Source: CAZAYB01 sp964489215 (GTDB taxonomy: Bacteria > Planctomycetota > Phycisphaerae > Sedimentisphaerales > Anaerohalosphaeraceae). Taken from it: a stretch of DNA of 10,822 nucleotides. Positions 1 through 6,983 of the stretch are shown piece by piece (the first letter of the stretch is position 1; each line of letters opens with the position of its first letter). The translations under genes and the position numbers were made by a program. The notes under the pieces are model-generated. The model had not been told where the DNA came from, did no database searches, and saw only the letters and a list, made by a program, of their open reading frames with translations. The stretch spans positions 1 through 10,822 of the forward strand of contig CAZAYB010000105.1 in NCBI GenBank assembly GCA_964489215.1, given 5' to 3'.

Positions 1-52
1 GCATACGAGATCTAGTACGGTCTCGTGGGCTCGGAGATTGTATAAGAGACAG
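1..52. other. Illumina Nextera i7 adapter left on the contig end
   Basis: Positions 1-11 match the end of the Illumina P7 oligo (GCATACGAGAT). Positions 12-19 (CTAGTACG) are an 8-base index. Positions 20-52 match the Nextera read-2 transposase adapter, ending in TATAAGAGACAG, with one G missing from the mosaic end (GAGATTGTAT instead of GAGATGTGTAT). This is synthetic sequence. Genomic DNA begins at 53. Confidence 0.97.
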
Positions 53-709
53 GAGCTTAAGGACGGAGCTGGTTTTGTCGTGCTTATTGAAGGTTATAGT
101 CCTTATGGTGAGGTTGCGGAGCTTCTTGATCCGCCTGGTGTAGGTGATAATAAGGATGAGTGGGGTTTTGTGACCCGTCTTGAGAATTTGCCGGACTATA
201 TTGAGGGAGCGGAGTTTAAGCTTTTCGATAAGAGTAATCTTCAGCACTTTAAGCTTGATACGGGGGTTGTAGATCTTGAGGATAATGAGCTTCCTGCTGG
301 TATAGGTGTTATAAGGGATTTAAGGCGTATTCCGCTTGAAGAAGAAGATGAAGACGGCGGCAGGGGCAGGGGTCGAGGTTCGACCAGGGGTATGAACAGG
401 CGTGATGAGTATGTTGAGGTTGAGACGGTTCTTGTGGATCCGATGACAGAGGAGGAGATGAGCCAGACTTTCGATATTATTACGGAAGAAGAGGTTGAGC
501 GTGATCCGAGTTTGTCTGAGCGAGATCTCGGCAGGAAGGAGTATACTCGTTTTGAAGAGCCTAAGCTTATAACACGTGATCACTGGTTCCGTTTGCAGGC
601 TAAGTTTTTGTGGAAGAATGCTCCAGATACAGAGGGAGGTTCTGGTGATGATGACGGGGGCAGCCGAGGCGGGAGTCGCAGCCGAAGCGGAAGACGCAGC
701 AGACGTTAG
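53..709 (+). CDS. Unrecognised protein with RG-rich linker and basic RS/RG tail, 5' end missing
   Basis: The reading frame is open from the first genomic base and ends at TAG 707-709, giving 218 visible residues. The start lies beyond the contig; an apparent TTG start at 38 is adapter sequence and its first five codons (MYKRQ) are not biological. The first ~95 residues look like a folded domain (FVVLIEGYSPYGEVAELLDP, then WGFVTRLENL and HFKLDTGVVD). An acidic patch (EEEDEDGG) and a GRGRGRG stretch follow, then a second segment (VLVDPMTEEE ... DHWFRLQAKFLWKNAP), and the protein ends in a Gly/Ser/Arg tail. No catalytic motif is visible. The tail style is shared with the next two genes, and 56 bases separate this stop from the next ATG, so the three probably form one transcription unit. 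A role in an envelope or pilus-like assembly is inferred only from the neighbours. I do not recognise a named family. Confidence 0.85.
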   Translation, partial: ELKDGAGFVVLIEGYSPYGEVAELLDPPGVGDNKDEWGFVTRLENLPDYIEGAEFKLFDKSNLQHFKLDTGVVDLEDNELPAGIGVIRDLRRIPLEEEDEDGGRGRGRGSTRGMNRRDEYVEVETVLVDPMTEEEMSQTFDIITEEEVERDPSLSERDLGRKEYTRFEEPKLITRDHWFRLQAKFLWKNAPDTEGGSGDDDGGSRGGSRSRSGRRSRR

Positions 710-765
710 GAATTGTTTTAATTTGGATTTTGGGTTAGCGGTTTTTAGAGCCTGAAGGGAAAAAG

Positions 766-2049
766 ATGATAGATAAGATTAAGATATTTGTTAAGAAGTA
801 TATAAGCCTGATAATACCTGGAGCGATACTTGTTTTGGCGATATTGCTGCTAATTCCTACTTGGCTTATCGGCGGTTCGATCAAGGAAAAGATGCAAAAG
901 CGTGTTCGTGAGCTCGAGTCCATCAACCGTATGGTCGATGATATTCCTTCTCAAAGTCAGTATGAGCAGGAGAAGTCTTATCAGGATAAGCTTGAGCAGC
1001 AGGCGAATGCTATTGAGCAGTCGCTTATTGCTACGAGTCAGCGTGAATTGATAAGTTATAAGGTCCTTCCAGAGCCTCAGGATACTTCTACCTTGCTTTT
1101 TGTTGATTTTGGGGAGGAGTATCGCAGGGTTCTCGGGGATCTTGTTGGCAGTATCGGAGCCCTTGACGCTCCGACTTCCGCGGAGATACGCAATGTTACG
1201 AGCAGGGGTGCAGATACAGGGGGCGGCAGGGGCAGAGGCAGATATTCGAGCAGGCGCGGGGGCCAGGAAGATCCTCTTGCAAAGGCTCTTGCTCAGAAGC
1301 GGGCCAATGAGACGAGTGTTTACGCTAATCCGGATATTTTCAAATGGTACAATTTCTGGGAAGATTATCAGTATGTAGGTCCTGATACGGCGTTGAAGGA
1401 TGTGTGGTATTCTCAGGTTGCTTACTGGATTTATGAAGATGTTATTAAGTCGATAGGAGCGGTTAACGGTGATTCTCAGCGGGTTTCGGATTCTGCGGTC
1501 AAGCGTCTTATAGGTGTCAGCTTTACAGAGACAAGTCCCGATTACGCGAGTACGACAGAAAGAAGGTCCACTTCTTCTACTTCAGGGGATATATTCGAGT
1601 ATGTCAAAGAAGATGATGAGGTTAGTATTCTTGGTGTCAAGCCCTGGACGGGCCGATATACTAATGATGATCTGGATGTGATTCATTTCAGTGTTTCTGT
1701 TATAGCAGGTGCTCGCAGTATCGATCAGTTCATAATGGAGCTTTGCAAGGGTAAAGAGCATACATTCAGGAAGGATTACAATCCTGATGGAGAGCGTGTT
1801 ACATTGGAACATAACCAGATAACGGTTCTTAATTACAAGCACAGCGCGATCGACCAGGATGGGCCTGAGCACGATTATTATGTTTACGGAGATGAGGCGG
1901 TTGTTCGTCTGGATCTTGTTTGTGAGTATTTTTTCTATAAGGAAGGTTACGCGGCAGTTAAGCCGGAGCCAATCAAGATATTGACAGGCGAGCTGGAGGC
2001 TGAGGATGACGGCGGAGGTCGATCCAGGGGTCGGAGCCGACGACGTTAG
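766..2049 (+). CDS. Single-pass membrane protein with coiled coil, PilO/GspM-like build, RG-rich tail
   Basis: This 427-residue protein starts at ATG 766, five bases after a good ribosome site (GAAGGGA, 754-760). It has a short basic N-terminus, one membrane helix at about residues 13-35 (IPGAILVLAILLLIPTWLI), and a Glu/Gln-rich probable coiled coil at about 38-95. An RG-rich linker (GGGRGRGRYSSRRGG, 152-166) follows. The C-terminal domain (about 300-410) contains IHFSVSVIAGARSIDQF, ITVLNYK and VVRLDLVCEYFF, and the protein ends in an acidic then Arg-rich tail (DDGGGRSRGRSRRR). Helix, coil, then alpha/beta domain is the arrangement of PilO of type IV pili and GspM of type II secretion, which sit in the inner membrane facing the periplasm. 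The analogy rests on architecture, not recognised sequence signatures. A non-pilus envelope scaffold is equally possible. Confidence 0.85.
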   Translation: MIDKIKIFVKKYISLIIPGAILVLAILLLIPTWLIGGSIKEKMQKRVRELESINRMVDDIPSQSQYEQEKSYQDKLEQQANAIEQSLIATSQRELISYKVLPEPQDTSTLLFVDFGEEYRRVLGDLVGSIGALDAPTSAEIRNVTSRGADTGGGRGRGRYSSRRGGQEDPLAKALAQKRANETSVYANPDIFKWYNFWEDYQYVGPDTALKDVWYSQVAYWIYEDVIKSIGAVNGDSQRVSDSAVKRLIGVSFTETSPDYASTTERRSTSSTSGDIFEYVKEDDEVSILGVKPWTGRYTNDDLDVIHFSVSVIAGARSIDQFIMELCKGKEHTFRKDYNPDGERVTLEHNQITVLNYKHSAIDQDGPEHDYYVYGDEAVVRLDLVCEYFFYKEGYAAVKPEPIKILTGELEAEDDGGGRSRGRSRRR

Positions 2050-2121
2050 GATCTGGCTGCGGAAGAAGCAGTTATAATATTTTTAATATAAATATACTAA
2101 TACAGGTTTTTGGAATAACAA

Positions 2122-4098
2122 ATGGCAAAGAAAAAAGGCAATATAATTGAGTTGTACCTTGTTAAGGCGGTTATTGGTTTAATCATTATCGCGGCGGCAG
2201 CTGTTTTGTGGTTTTTTATAATCAGCGGCCCTTACAGCGTTGAGCACCGTAATCAGAATCTTGGCCCCGGTGAGATAGATGAATATATCGAGCGTAACGC
2301 TGCCAGTGAACTTGAGAGGGAGCTTAACAAGAGCCCGGAGCCCCGCGTTTACGACAAGAATTTTTACAGCCAGTTTCAAAGTAAACTTGATAATGCTATA
2401 GGTGAAGAAGCTGCATATTCTCTTGACTGGCCTCGTCCGGGGCGAGGTAACGTTATCGAGCCTGACCGCAAGTACGCGGTTCCTTCGATACCGAGTCCTT
2501 TTGGGGTTTCAGCGGATCATATTCGCTCGGTGGTACATTATCCATCAGAGCCTGTAGATCCTGAGCATCGTTACAGCGAAGTTGTAACTGATCTTAAGGA
2601 TATAGATTTGGTTACAGTTGAGGCTTCGATAGATGTTGAAAGTTTGTTTAATAGTTTCGAAGAGAGTTTCAATGATGCGCGCAAGGTTAAGGCGGAGTGG
2701 CGCAGCAGGGATTTTGCTGATCCGGTTTTTGCAGATATTGAGCTTCAGCGCAGGCGTAAGCAATCCGACGGCAGCTGGGGCGAGTGGGAGACTGTTGGAC
2801 CTACCAATATAGATTATCTTTCGGGGATGTATGATTTTCCGGAGAAGGCTTCAGAGCTGAATTACGGTATCGATCTTTTGATGTTAGAGTTCAATGATGA
2901 TACGATTCGTCAGAATATTCTTCAGCCTGGTGCGTACGAGTTTGCCGCTTCGGATGTTAAGTGGTATCCTCCGAAGCTTCACAGTGAGTATGAGAAGCTT
3001 GCCGAACAGCTTCGTCAGAAGGAGGAGCGTGAACGTATGGAGGCTCGGCGTGAGCGTATTGAGCGTGAGCGAAGCAGCCGACGGGACCGTACTCCTAATC
3101 GCCGAGGCGGCGGTGAGGGTATGCCGGGTATGGGAATGCCCGGGGGCGGGGGTATGCCTGGTATGGGAATGCCCGGGGGCGGTCGCCGAGAGACTGACAG
3201 GCGTGATGACCGGCGGAGCAGAGGCCGACGTGACCGCGGAAGCAGGGAAAAGACTCTTGAGGATATTGAGCAGGATTATCAGGATATATTGATAAGTGAG
3301 CGTAACCGTCTTGAGAGTATGCGTGAACCTCTTGTTTTCTGGGCTCATGATGACAGCGTTGAGCCTGGCAATACTTACCAGTACCGTATGCGTCTTGGCG
3401 TTTTCAATCCAATTGCAGGTAAGAACTGGTTCCGTGATGAGCAGAGCGATTATAAGGATAAGGTGATTTTGTGGAGCGATTTTTCGGATATTACTCCTGA
3501 GATAGAGATTCCGAGGATGATTCACTTTTTCGCAGTTGATATGGCAACAGAGGAGAACGGCGGTGTCCGTATGGAAGTTGCGAAGTTTTATATGGCTAAG
3601 TGGCGTATCGCGGAATTCGATGTTTTAAGCGGAGAGATTATCGGTAAGGAGATTGAGCAGGTTATCAGCAACGGATCTGAAGAAGACGATTCGAGGGACA
3701 GGCGCGGGGATATTGAGGAACGTGGGCGCAGCCGGGATGAAATTGAAGAGCAAAAGGAGCTTGTTGATTATCGTACAGGTGCTACGATGGTTGATGTTGT
3801 TGAGGTTAGCGATTACGCGGGAGTGAATGTTTACCGTCAGCGAGATTATCATGATGTACTTTATACTTATGACGGTGAAGAAATAGAGCGTATGCCGGTT
3901 CGTAGCAGGAACTGGCCCGATACGGTTCAAAAGCAGTACAGTGCGATCAAGTCATCGGCGTCGGAGGATGTCGAGATAATCCGTCAGCGCGGGGCAGAGG
4001 GTGGCCGTCGCGGGCCTGGCGGTGGTATGGAGGGAATGCCCGGAATGGAGGGTATGCCTGGTATGCCAGGTATGGGAATGCCTGGTATGATGCCTTAG
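2122..4098 (+). CDS. Large single-pass membrane protein with GMPGMG repeats and beta-sandwich-like segments
   Basis: The frame runs from ATG 2122 to TAG 4096-4098, 658 residues. The ribosome site is weak (GGAAT, 2112-2116), and 72 AT-rich bases separate it from the previous stop. One membrane helix lies at about residues 12-34 (YLVKAVIGLIIIAAAAVLWF). Two segments look like fibronectin-III-type strands: KAEWRSRDFADPVFADIELQ with GSWGEWETVGP, about 190-230, and VEPGNTYQYRMRLGVFNP with ILWSDFSDITPEIEIP, about 413-470. Between them is a charged helical stretch rich in Glu/Arg (about 290-327) and two copies of GMPGMGMPGGG (333-354) followed by an Arg/Asp-rich linker. The C-terminus is a Gly/Met/Pro repeat (about 633-658). 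The protein is probably anchored in the inner membrane with its bulk outside the cytoplasm, working with the two upstream products. The beta-sandwich reading is inference, and I do not recognise a named family. Confidence 0.85.
   Translation: MAKKKGNIIELYLVKAVIGLIIIAAAAVLWFFIISGPYSVEHRNQNLGPGEIDEYIERNAASELERELNKSPEPRVYDKNFYSQFQSKLDNAIGEEAAYSLDWPRPGRGNVIEPDRKYAVPSIPSPFGVSADHIRSVVHYPSEPVDPEHRYSEVVTDLKDIDLVTVEASIDVESLFNSFEESFNDARKVKAEWRSRDFADPVFADIELQRRRKQSDGSWGEWETVGPTNIDYLSGMYDFPEKASELNYGIDLLMLEFNDDTIRQNILQPGAYEFAASDVKWYPPKLHSEYEKLAEQLRQKEERERMEARRERIERERSSRRDRTPNRRGGGEGMPGMGMPGGGGMPGMGMPGGGRRETDRRDDRRSRGRRDRGSREKTLEDIEQDYQDILISERNRLESMREPLVFWAHDDSVEPGNTYQYRMRLGVFNPIAGKNWFRDEQSDYKDKVILWSDFSDITPEIEIPRMIHFFAVDMATEENGGVRMEVAKFYMAKWRIAEFDVLSGEIIGKEIEQVISNGSEEDDSRDRRGDIEERGRSRDEIEEQKELVDYRTGATMVDVVEVSDYAGVNVYRQRDYHDVLYTYDGEEIERMPVRSRNWPDTVQKQYSAIKSSASEDVEIIRQRGAEGGRRGPGGGMEGMPGMEGMPGMPGMGMPGMMP
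3118..3183 (+). repeat. Two tandem 33-base repeats coding for GMPGMGMPGGG
   Basis: Units 3118-3150 and 3151-3183 differ at only two positions (CCG/CCT and the final GGG/GGT). Each codes for the same 11 residues. The near-identity at DNA level suggests a recent duplication inside the gene's linker. Confidence 0.9.
4024..4095 (+). repeat. C-terminal Gly-Met-Pro/Glu codon repeat
   Basis: The last 24 codons before the stop are imperfect repeats of GGT-ATG-CCT and GGT-ATG-GAG, coding for GMEGMPGMEGMPGMPGMGMP and then GMMP. The motif matches the linker repeat at 3118-3183, so the same low-complexity unit occurs twice in one protein. Confidence 0.85.
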
Positions 4099-4163
4099 GG
4101 CGGGACTGCTGAGATATTGGTTTGATTTTTGTGTTATAAGTTTGAAAAAAGCTGATGATGTTG

Positions 4164-4192
4164 TTGACAGTTTGTTTGTTTTAGGCTAATAT
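4164..4192 (+). promoter_or_regulatory. Sigma70-type promoter for the kdsB operon
   Basis: A perfect -35 box TTGACA (4164-4169) is followed by a 17-base spacer and TAATAT (4187-4192, four of six consensus). Transcription would start near 4199, giving a leader of about 70 bases before the kdsB GTG. It lies in the 169-base space after the RG-tailed membrane genes, in which no convincing terminator is visible. Confidence 0.6.
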
Positions 4193-4235
4193 GTTCTGGC
4201 AGTGGTAAACGAAGGATTGTTTAGAGGCATTTAAT

Positions 4236-4252
4236 GCGGGCCTCAGCCCTGC
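4236..4252 (+). promoter_or_regulatory. Small hairpin just upstream of the kdsB ribosome site
   Basis: GCGGGC (4236-4241) pairs with GCCCTGC (4246-4252) with one bulged T and a CTCA loop. It ends two bases before the GGAAGG ribosome site (4255-4260), so it could affect translation initiation. No long T run follows, so it does not look like an intrinsic terminator. The stem is short and may be chance. Confidence 0.3.
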
Positions 4253-4254
4253 TC

Positions 4255-4260
4255 GGAAGG
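4255..4260 (+). promoter_or_regulatory. Ribosome binding site supporting a GTG start for kdsB
   Basis: GGAAGG lies seven bases before GTG 4268. That start gives MKIIAVIPAR, which aligns with the usual N-terminus of KdsB proteins. Confidence 0.75.
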
Positions 4261-4267
4261 TTTAGCA

Positions 4268-5011
4268 GTGAAGATAATAGCAGTAATACCTGCACGTTAC
4301 GATTCAAGCCGATTCGAGGGTAAGGTTCTCGCCAGAGAGACCGGTAAATATTTAGTTGAGCATACTTATGAGGCAGCTTTGCGCGCTTCTCTTGTTGATC
4401 GTGTTTTGGTCGCAACCGACAGTGATGCAGTTATGGAAGCTTGTGTCGGTTTTGGGGCGGATTGCGTGATGACCTCATCATCTCATAAGAGCGGTACCGA
4501 CAGAATCGCAGAGGCTGTAACTGATATTGACGCAGATATAGTTGTCAATGTTCAGGCTGATGAGCCGGAGGTCGATCCTGAATGTGTTGATCAGGCGGCT
4601 CGTCTTTTGGTTGAAGATGATGATGCGGTTATGGGTACTTTGACAGCTGGTTTTGATGATGCTGATCAGGTTCTTAATCCTAATGTTGTCAAGTGTGTCG
4701 TTGACTGTGCCGGCAGGGCGATATATTTTTCTCGATCAGTGATACCTTACAACAGGGCATCGGGGGGTGTTGGTAAGGCTGGTGGTTACCTTCGTCATGT
4801 TGGTATATATTCTTACAGGAAGGAATTTCTGCTTTCGATAACGGGTATGGAGAGGAGCTTTCTTGAGATAAGCGAGAGTCTGGAGCAGCTTAGGGCAATC
4901 GAGTATGGTTATAAGATAGTTACAGGTATGACCAGCCATCGGTGGGAGGGCATAGATACTGCAGAGCAGTATGCTGGTTTTGTTGCTCGTCATAAAGAAA
5001 GGCAGGTTTAA
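4268..5011 (+). CDS. kdsB: 3-deoxy-manno-octulosonate cytidylyltransferase (CMP-Kdo synthetase)
   Basis: KdsB joins CTP and Kdo to make CMP-Kdo, the activated sugar for the lipopolysaccharide inner core, in the cytoplasm. The 247-residue product has the usual family length. Recognisable motifs are the nucleotide-binding start AVIPARYDSSRFEGK (5-19), VLVATDSD (47-53), SHKSGTDRIAE (72-82), VNVQADEP (93-100, where Asp98 is the expected magnesium ligand), LNPNVVK (136-142), IYFSRSVIPY (152-161), RHVGIYSYR (176-184), LEQLRAIEYGYKI (205-217) and GIDTAEQ (228-234). Two normally near-constant spots differ: VQGDEP is VQADEP, and SRLPGK is SRFEGK. The start is GTG. It is the first gene of an operon whose third gene makes CTP, its substrate; kdsB-pyrG pairing is also known in Chlamydia. 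Presence of this gene implies a Gram-negative-type outer membrane with Kdo. Confidence 0.93.
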   Translation: MKIIAVIPARYDSSRFEGKVLARETGKYLVEHTYEAALRASLVDRVLVATDSDAVMEACVGFGADCVMTSSSHKSGTDRIAEAVTDIDADIVVNVQADEPEVDPECVDQAARLLVEDDDAVMGTLTAGFDDADQVLNPNVVKCVVDCAGRAIYFSRSVIPYNRASGGVGKAGGYLRHVGIYSYRKEFLLSITGMERSFLEISESLEQLRAIEYGYKIVTGMTSHRWEGIDTAEQYAGFVARHKERQV

Positions 5012-5014
5012 GGT

Positions 5015-5200
5015 ATGGCAGAAGATAATGAGGACAGTATGGTCAAGATAGCGGGTACCTGCGGCGGTATACTGGTTGCGATAGTGGTTATTGTTGCGAT
5101 ATTCGCTCCTGAAAGGGCGGAGGTTCTTGGTCCTGTAGCGGCTTCGATAGCTCTTATGGGTATATTTTTAGGTTACTTTGTAAGCAAGAGGGAAGGTTGA
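5015..5200 (+). CDS. Small two-helix membrane protein of unknown function
   Basis: This 61-residue protein begins three bases after the kdsB stop and ends two bases before the pyrG ATG, so it is almost certainly co-transcribed and probably translationally coupled. An acidic N-terminus (MAEDNEDS) is followed by two hydrophobic segments, about residues 10-31 (GGILVAIVVIVAIFA within it) and 38-56 (LGPVAASIALMGIFLGYFV), joined by a short charged turn (PERAE), with a basic end (SKREG). This suggests a helical hairpin with both ends on the cytoplasmic side. No known family is recognised. Possible ribosome site AGGCAGG (5001-5007). Its fit between two operon genes and membrane-like composition support a real gene. 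Confidence 0.75.
   Translation: MAEDNEDSMVKIAGTCGGILVAIVVIVAIFAPERAEVLGPVAASIALMGIFLGYFVSKREG
5191..5196 (+). promoter_or_regulatory. Ribosome binding site that places the pyrG start at 5203
   Basis: GGAAGG lies six bases before ATG 5203. A TTG two codons earlier (5197) is in frame but touches this site, so ATG 5203 is preferred. Confidence 0.7.
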
Positions 5201-5202
5201 GA

Positions 5203-6972
5203 ATGACAGGAAGTGAGCATTTACTTGCGAAGGTCAGTGATGTTTCTACAGATACGGAATATTTTTCACCTATACCGGCCGGTTATGTCAAGGGCAGGTG
5301 TAAGTACGTTATTGTAACCGGTACGGTTATCAGCGGTCTTGGTAAGGGTATTTTTTCGTCTTCTTTGGCGAAACTGATGCAGGATAAGGGTCTTAAGGTT
5401 GCTCCTATCAAGCTTGAGGGTTATCTTAATATTGATTCCGGTACTCTTAATCCTTTTCGTCACGGGGAGGTTTTTGTTCTTGATGACGGTATGGAATGCG
5501 ATATGGACCTTGGGACTTATGAGCGGATGCTTGGTCAGAACCTGAGCAGTTCTAATTTTTCCACGAGCGGTCAGATTTATAATTCGGTGCTTCATAAAGA
5601 GCGTCACGGCGATTATCTTGGCCGTGATGTTCAGATGATTCCTCATGTTACCGGCGAGGTAAAGCTGCGGCTTCGGAGCCTTGCGATGAACAGCGGCGCG
5701 GATATAGTTTTTGTTGAAATAGGGGGTACGGTTGGCGATCTTGAGAACGCTTTTTATATCGAGGCGATGCGGGAGCTTGCTTATGAGGAGGGTGAGGGGA
5801 GCTGCTGTTTTGTTGCTCTGACTTATATACTTGAGCCTCGGACTCTTGGTGAGCAGAAGTCCAAGGCTGCTCAGCTTGGCATTAAACAACTGATGCAGAC
5901 TGGTATTCAGCCTGATATAATTGCCTGCCGGGCAGAGCGTCCTGTAAGTGAGACTGCTCGTCAGAAGATAAGCGTTTTCAGTAATGTTCCTCTTGGCCGA
6001 GTATTCAGTATGCACGACTGTTCGAGTATTTATACGATTCCGGCGATGCTTCGTGAGTGCAAGCTTGATTTTGAGGTTATTCGTCTTCTCGGAGTCGAGG
6101 ACAGGATGGATCTTGCAGTTGAGCGGCGAGAGTGGGCAAAGTGGTGCGATTTTACGGACAAGATAGGTAAGCGTGAATATGAGGTGAATATTGGAATAAC
6201 GGGTAAGTATACATCGGTTCGTGACAGTTATGCTTCTATACTTCATGCACTTGAGCATGCTGGTATAGCTCTTGGGTGCAAGGTTAATATCAAGTGGATA
6301 GAGACGACGGAGGTTACAGACAAGAATGTAAGCAGTCATCTGAGGGATGTTGACGGTATTATTGTTCCGGGTGGTTTTGGTACACGCGGAACCGAGGGGA
6401 AGATATCCTGTATTAAGTATGCCCGTGAGAACGGTATAGGTTATCTTGGTTTGTGTCTTGGTTTTCAGATGGCAGTTATAGAGTTTGCGCGTAATGTCTG
6501 CGGTATCAAAGGTGCCAACAGCACGGAGATCGATCCTGATTGCAAGCAGGCAGTTATCGATATATTGCCAGAGCAGAAGAAGATAGAGGGACTTGGGGGC
6601 AATATGCGTCTTGGGGGCAGGGATATAGAGGTTAAGGAGGGTACATTGGCCTGGCGTATTCACGGGCGGCAGGTGCTGATCCGTAAGCGTTTCCGGCATC
6701 GTTATGAGGTTGATCCTCGATATATATCACAGCTGGAGGAGGGCGGTATGATTTTTTCCGGCAAGGCGCCCGATCAGCCTATAATGCAGATACTTGAGCT
6801 TGCGGGTCATGAGTTTTTTATGGGTACTCAGTCTCATCCCTGTTTGACGAGCCGACCTTTGCGTCCAGAACCTATGTTTGTCGGTCTTTTAGCGGCGGGT
6901 ATGAAGAGGCGTTATCCTGATGAGGATATGGATGATTGTGTTCGAGCTTCGGAGCGAGTTTGTGCGGTTTGA
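5203..6972 (+). CDS. pyrG: CTP synthase, divergent, with altered active-site motifs
   Basis: CTP synthase aminates UTP to CTP using ATP and glutamine-derived ammonia. The product has 589 residues, against about 545 usually, largely because of an N-terminal extension of about 32 residues; no start codon lies nearer the core. Synthase domain: YVIVTGTVISGLGKG (35-49, ATP loop), Asp78 in NIDSG, HGEVFVLDDG (87-96), VEIGGTVGD (171-179). Glutaminase domain: VPGGFGTRGTEGK (388-400), GLCLGFQ with nucleophile Cys418, NSTE (439-442), HRYEV (499-503) and His545 in TQSHPCLTS. Departures from normally conserved motifs are KLEGY for KLDPY, LGTYERM for LGHYERF, KSKAAQLG for KTKPTQHS in the pyrimidine-nucleotide site, and Cys547 where the triad Glu of HPE belongs. 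It may be a working but diverged enzyme or a paralogue with changed glutaminase or feedback behaviour. It would supply CTP to KdsB. Third gene of the operon. Confidence 0.9.
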   Translation: MTGSEHLLAKVSDVSTDTEYFSPIPAGYVKGRCKYVIVTGTVISGLGKGIFSSSLAKLMQDKGLKVAPIKLEGYLNIDSGTLNPFRHGEVFVLDDGMECDMDLGTYERMLGQNLSSSNFSTSGQIYNSVLHKERHGDYLGRDVQMIPHVTGEVKLRLRSLAMNSGADIVFVEIGGTVGDLENAFYIEAMRELAYEEGEGSCCFVALTYILEPRTLGEQKSKAAQLGIKQLMQTGIQPDIIACRAERPVSETARQKISVFSNVPLGRVFSMHDCSSIYTIPAMLRECKLDFEVIRLLGVEDRMDLAVERREWAKWCDFTDKIGKREYEVNIGITGKYTSVRDSYASILHALEHAGIALGCKVNIKWIETTEVTDKNVSSHLRDVDGIIVPGGFGTRGTEGKISCIKYARENGIGYLGLCLGFQMAVIEFARNVCGIKGANSTEIDPDCKQAVIDILPEQKKIEGLGGNMRLGGRDIEVKEGTLAWRIHGRQVLIRKRFRHRYEVDPRYISQLEEGGMIFSGKAPDQPIMQILELAGHEFFMGTQSHPCLTSRPLRPEPMFVGLLAAGMKRRYPDEDMDDCVRASERVCAV

Positions 6973-6983
6973 GGGGTGGTTTT

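Noticed and set aside
38..52. TTG start with codons for MYKRQ on the first gene
   Set aside because: These bases are the Nextera mosaic end, not genome.
2073..2098. TATAAT and TATACT in the gap before the third membrane gene
   Set aside because: No -35 box at a suitable distance on the + strand; AT-rich sequence gives such matches by chance.
2884..3525. 213-codon minus-strand frame
   Set aside because: It is a shadow of the large membrane protein gene, and its His/Thr/Pro repeats are the reverse reading of the GMPGMG repeats.
4099..4163. Terminator after the third membrane gene
   Set aside because: No GC-rich stem followed by a T run could be found; read-through into kdsB cannot be excluded.
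5266..6699. Long open frame (477 codons) on the minus strand
   Set aside because: It lies wholly opposite pyrG, whose product is clearly recognisable. The antisense translation is rich in Thr, Asn and Leu with no domain-like pattern, as expected from the mirror of this codon usage.
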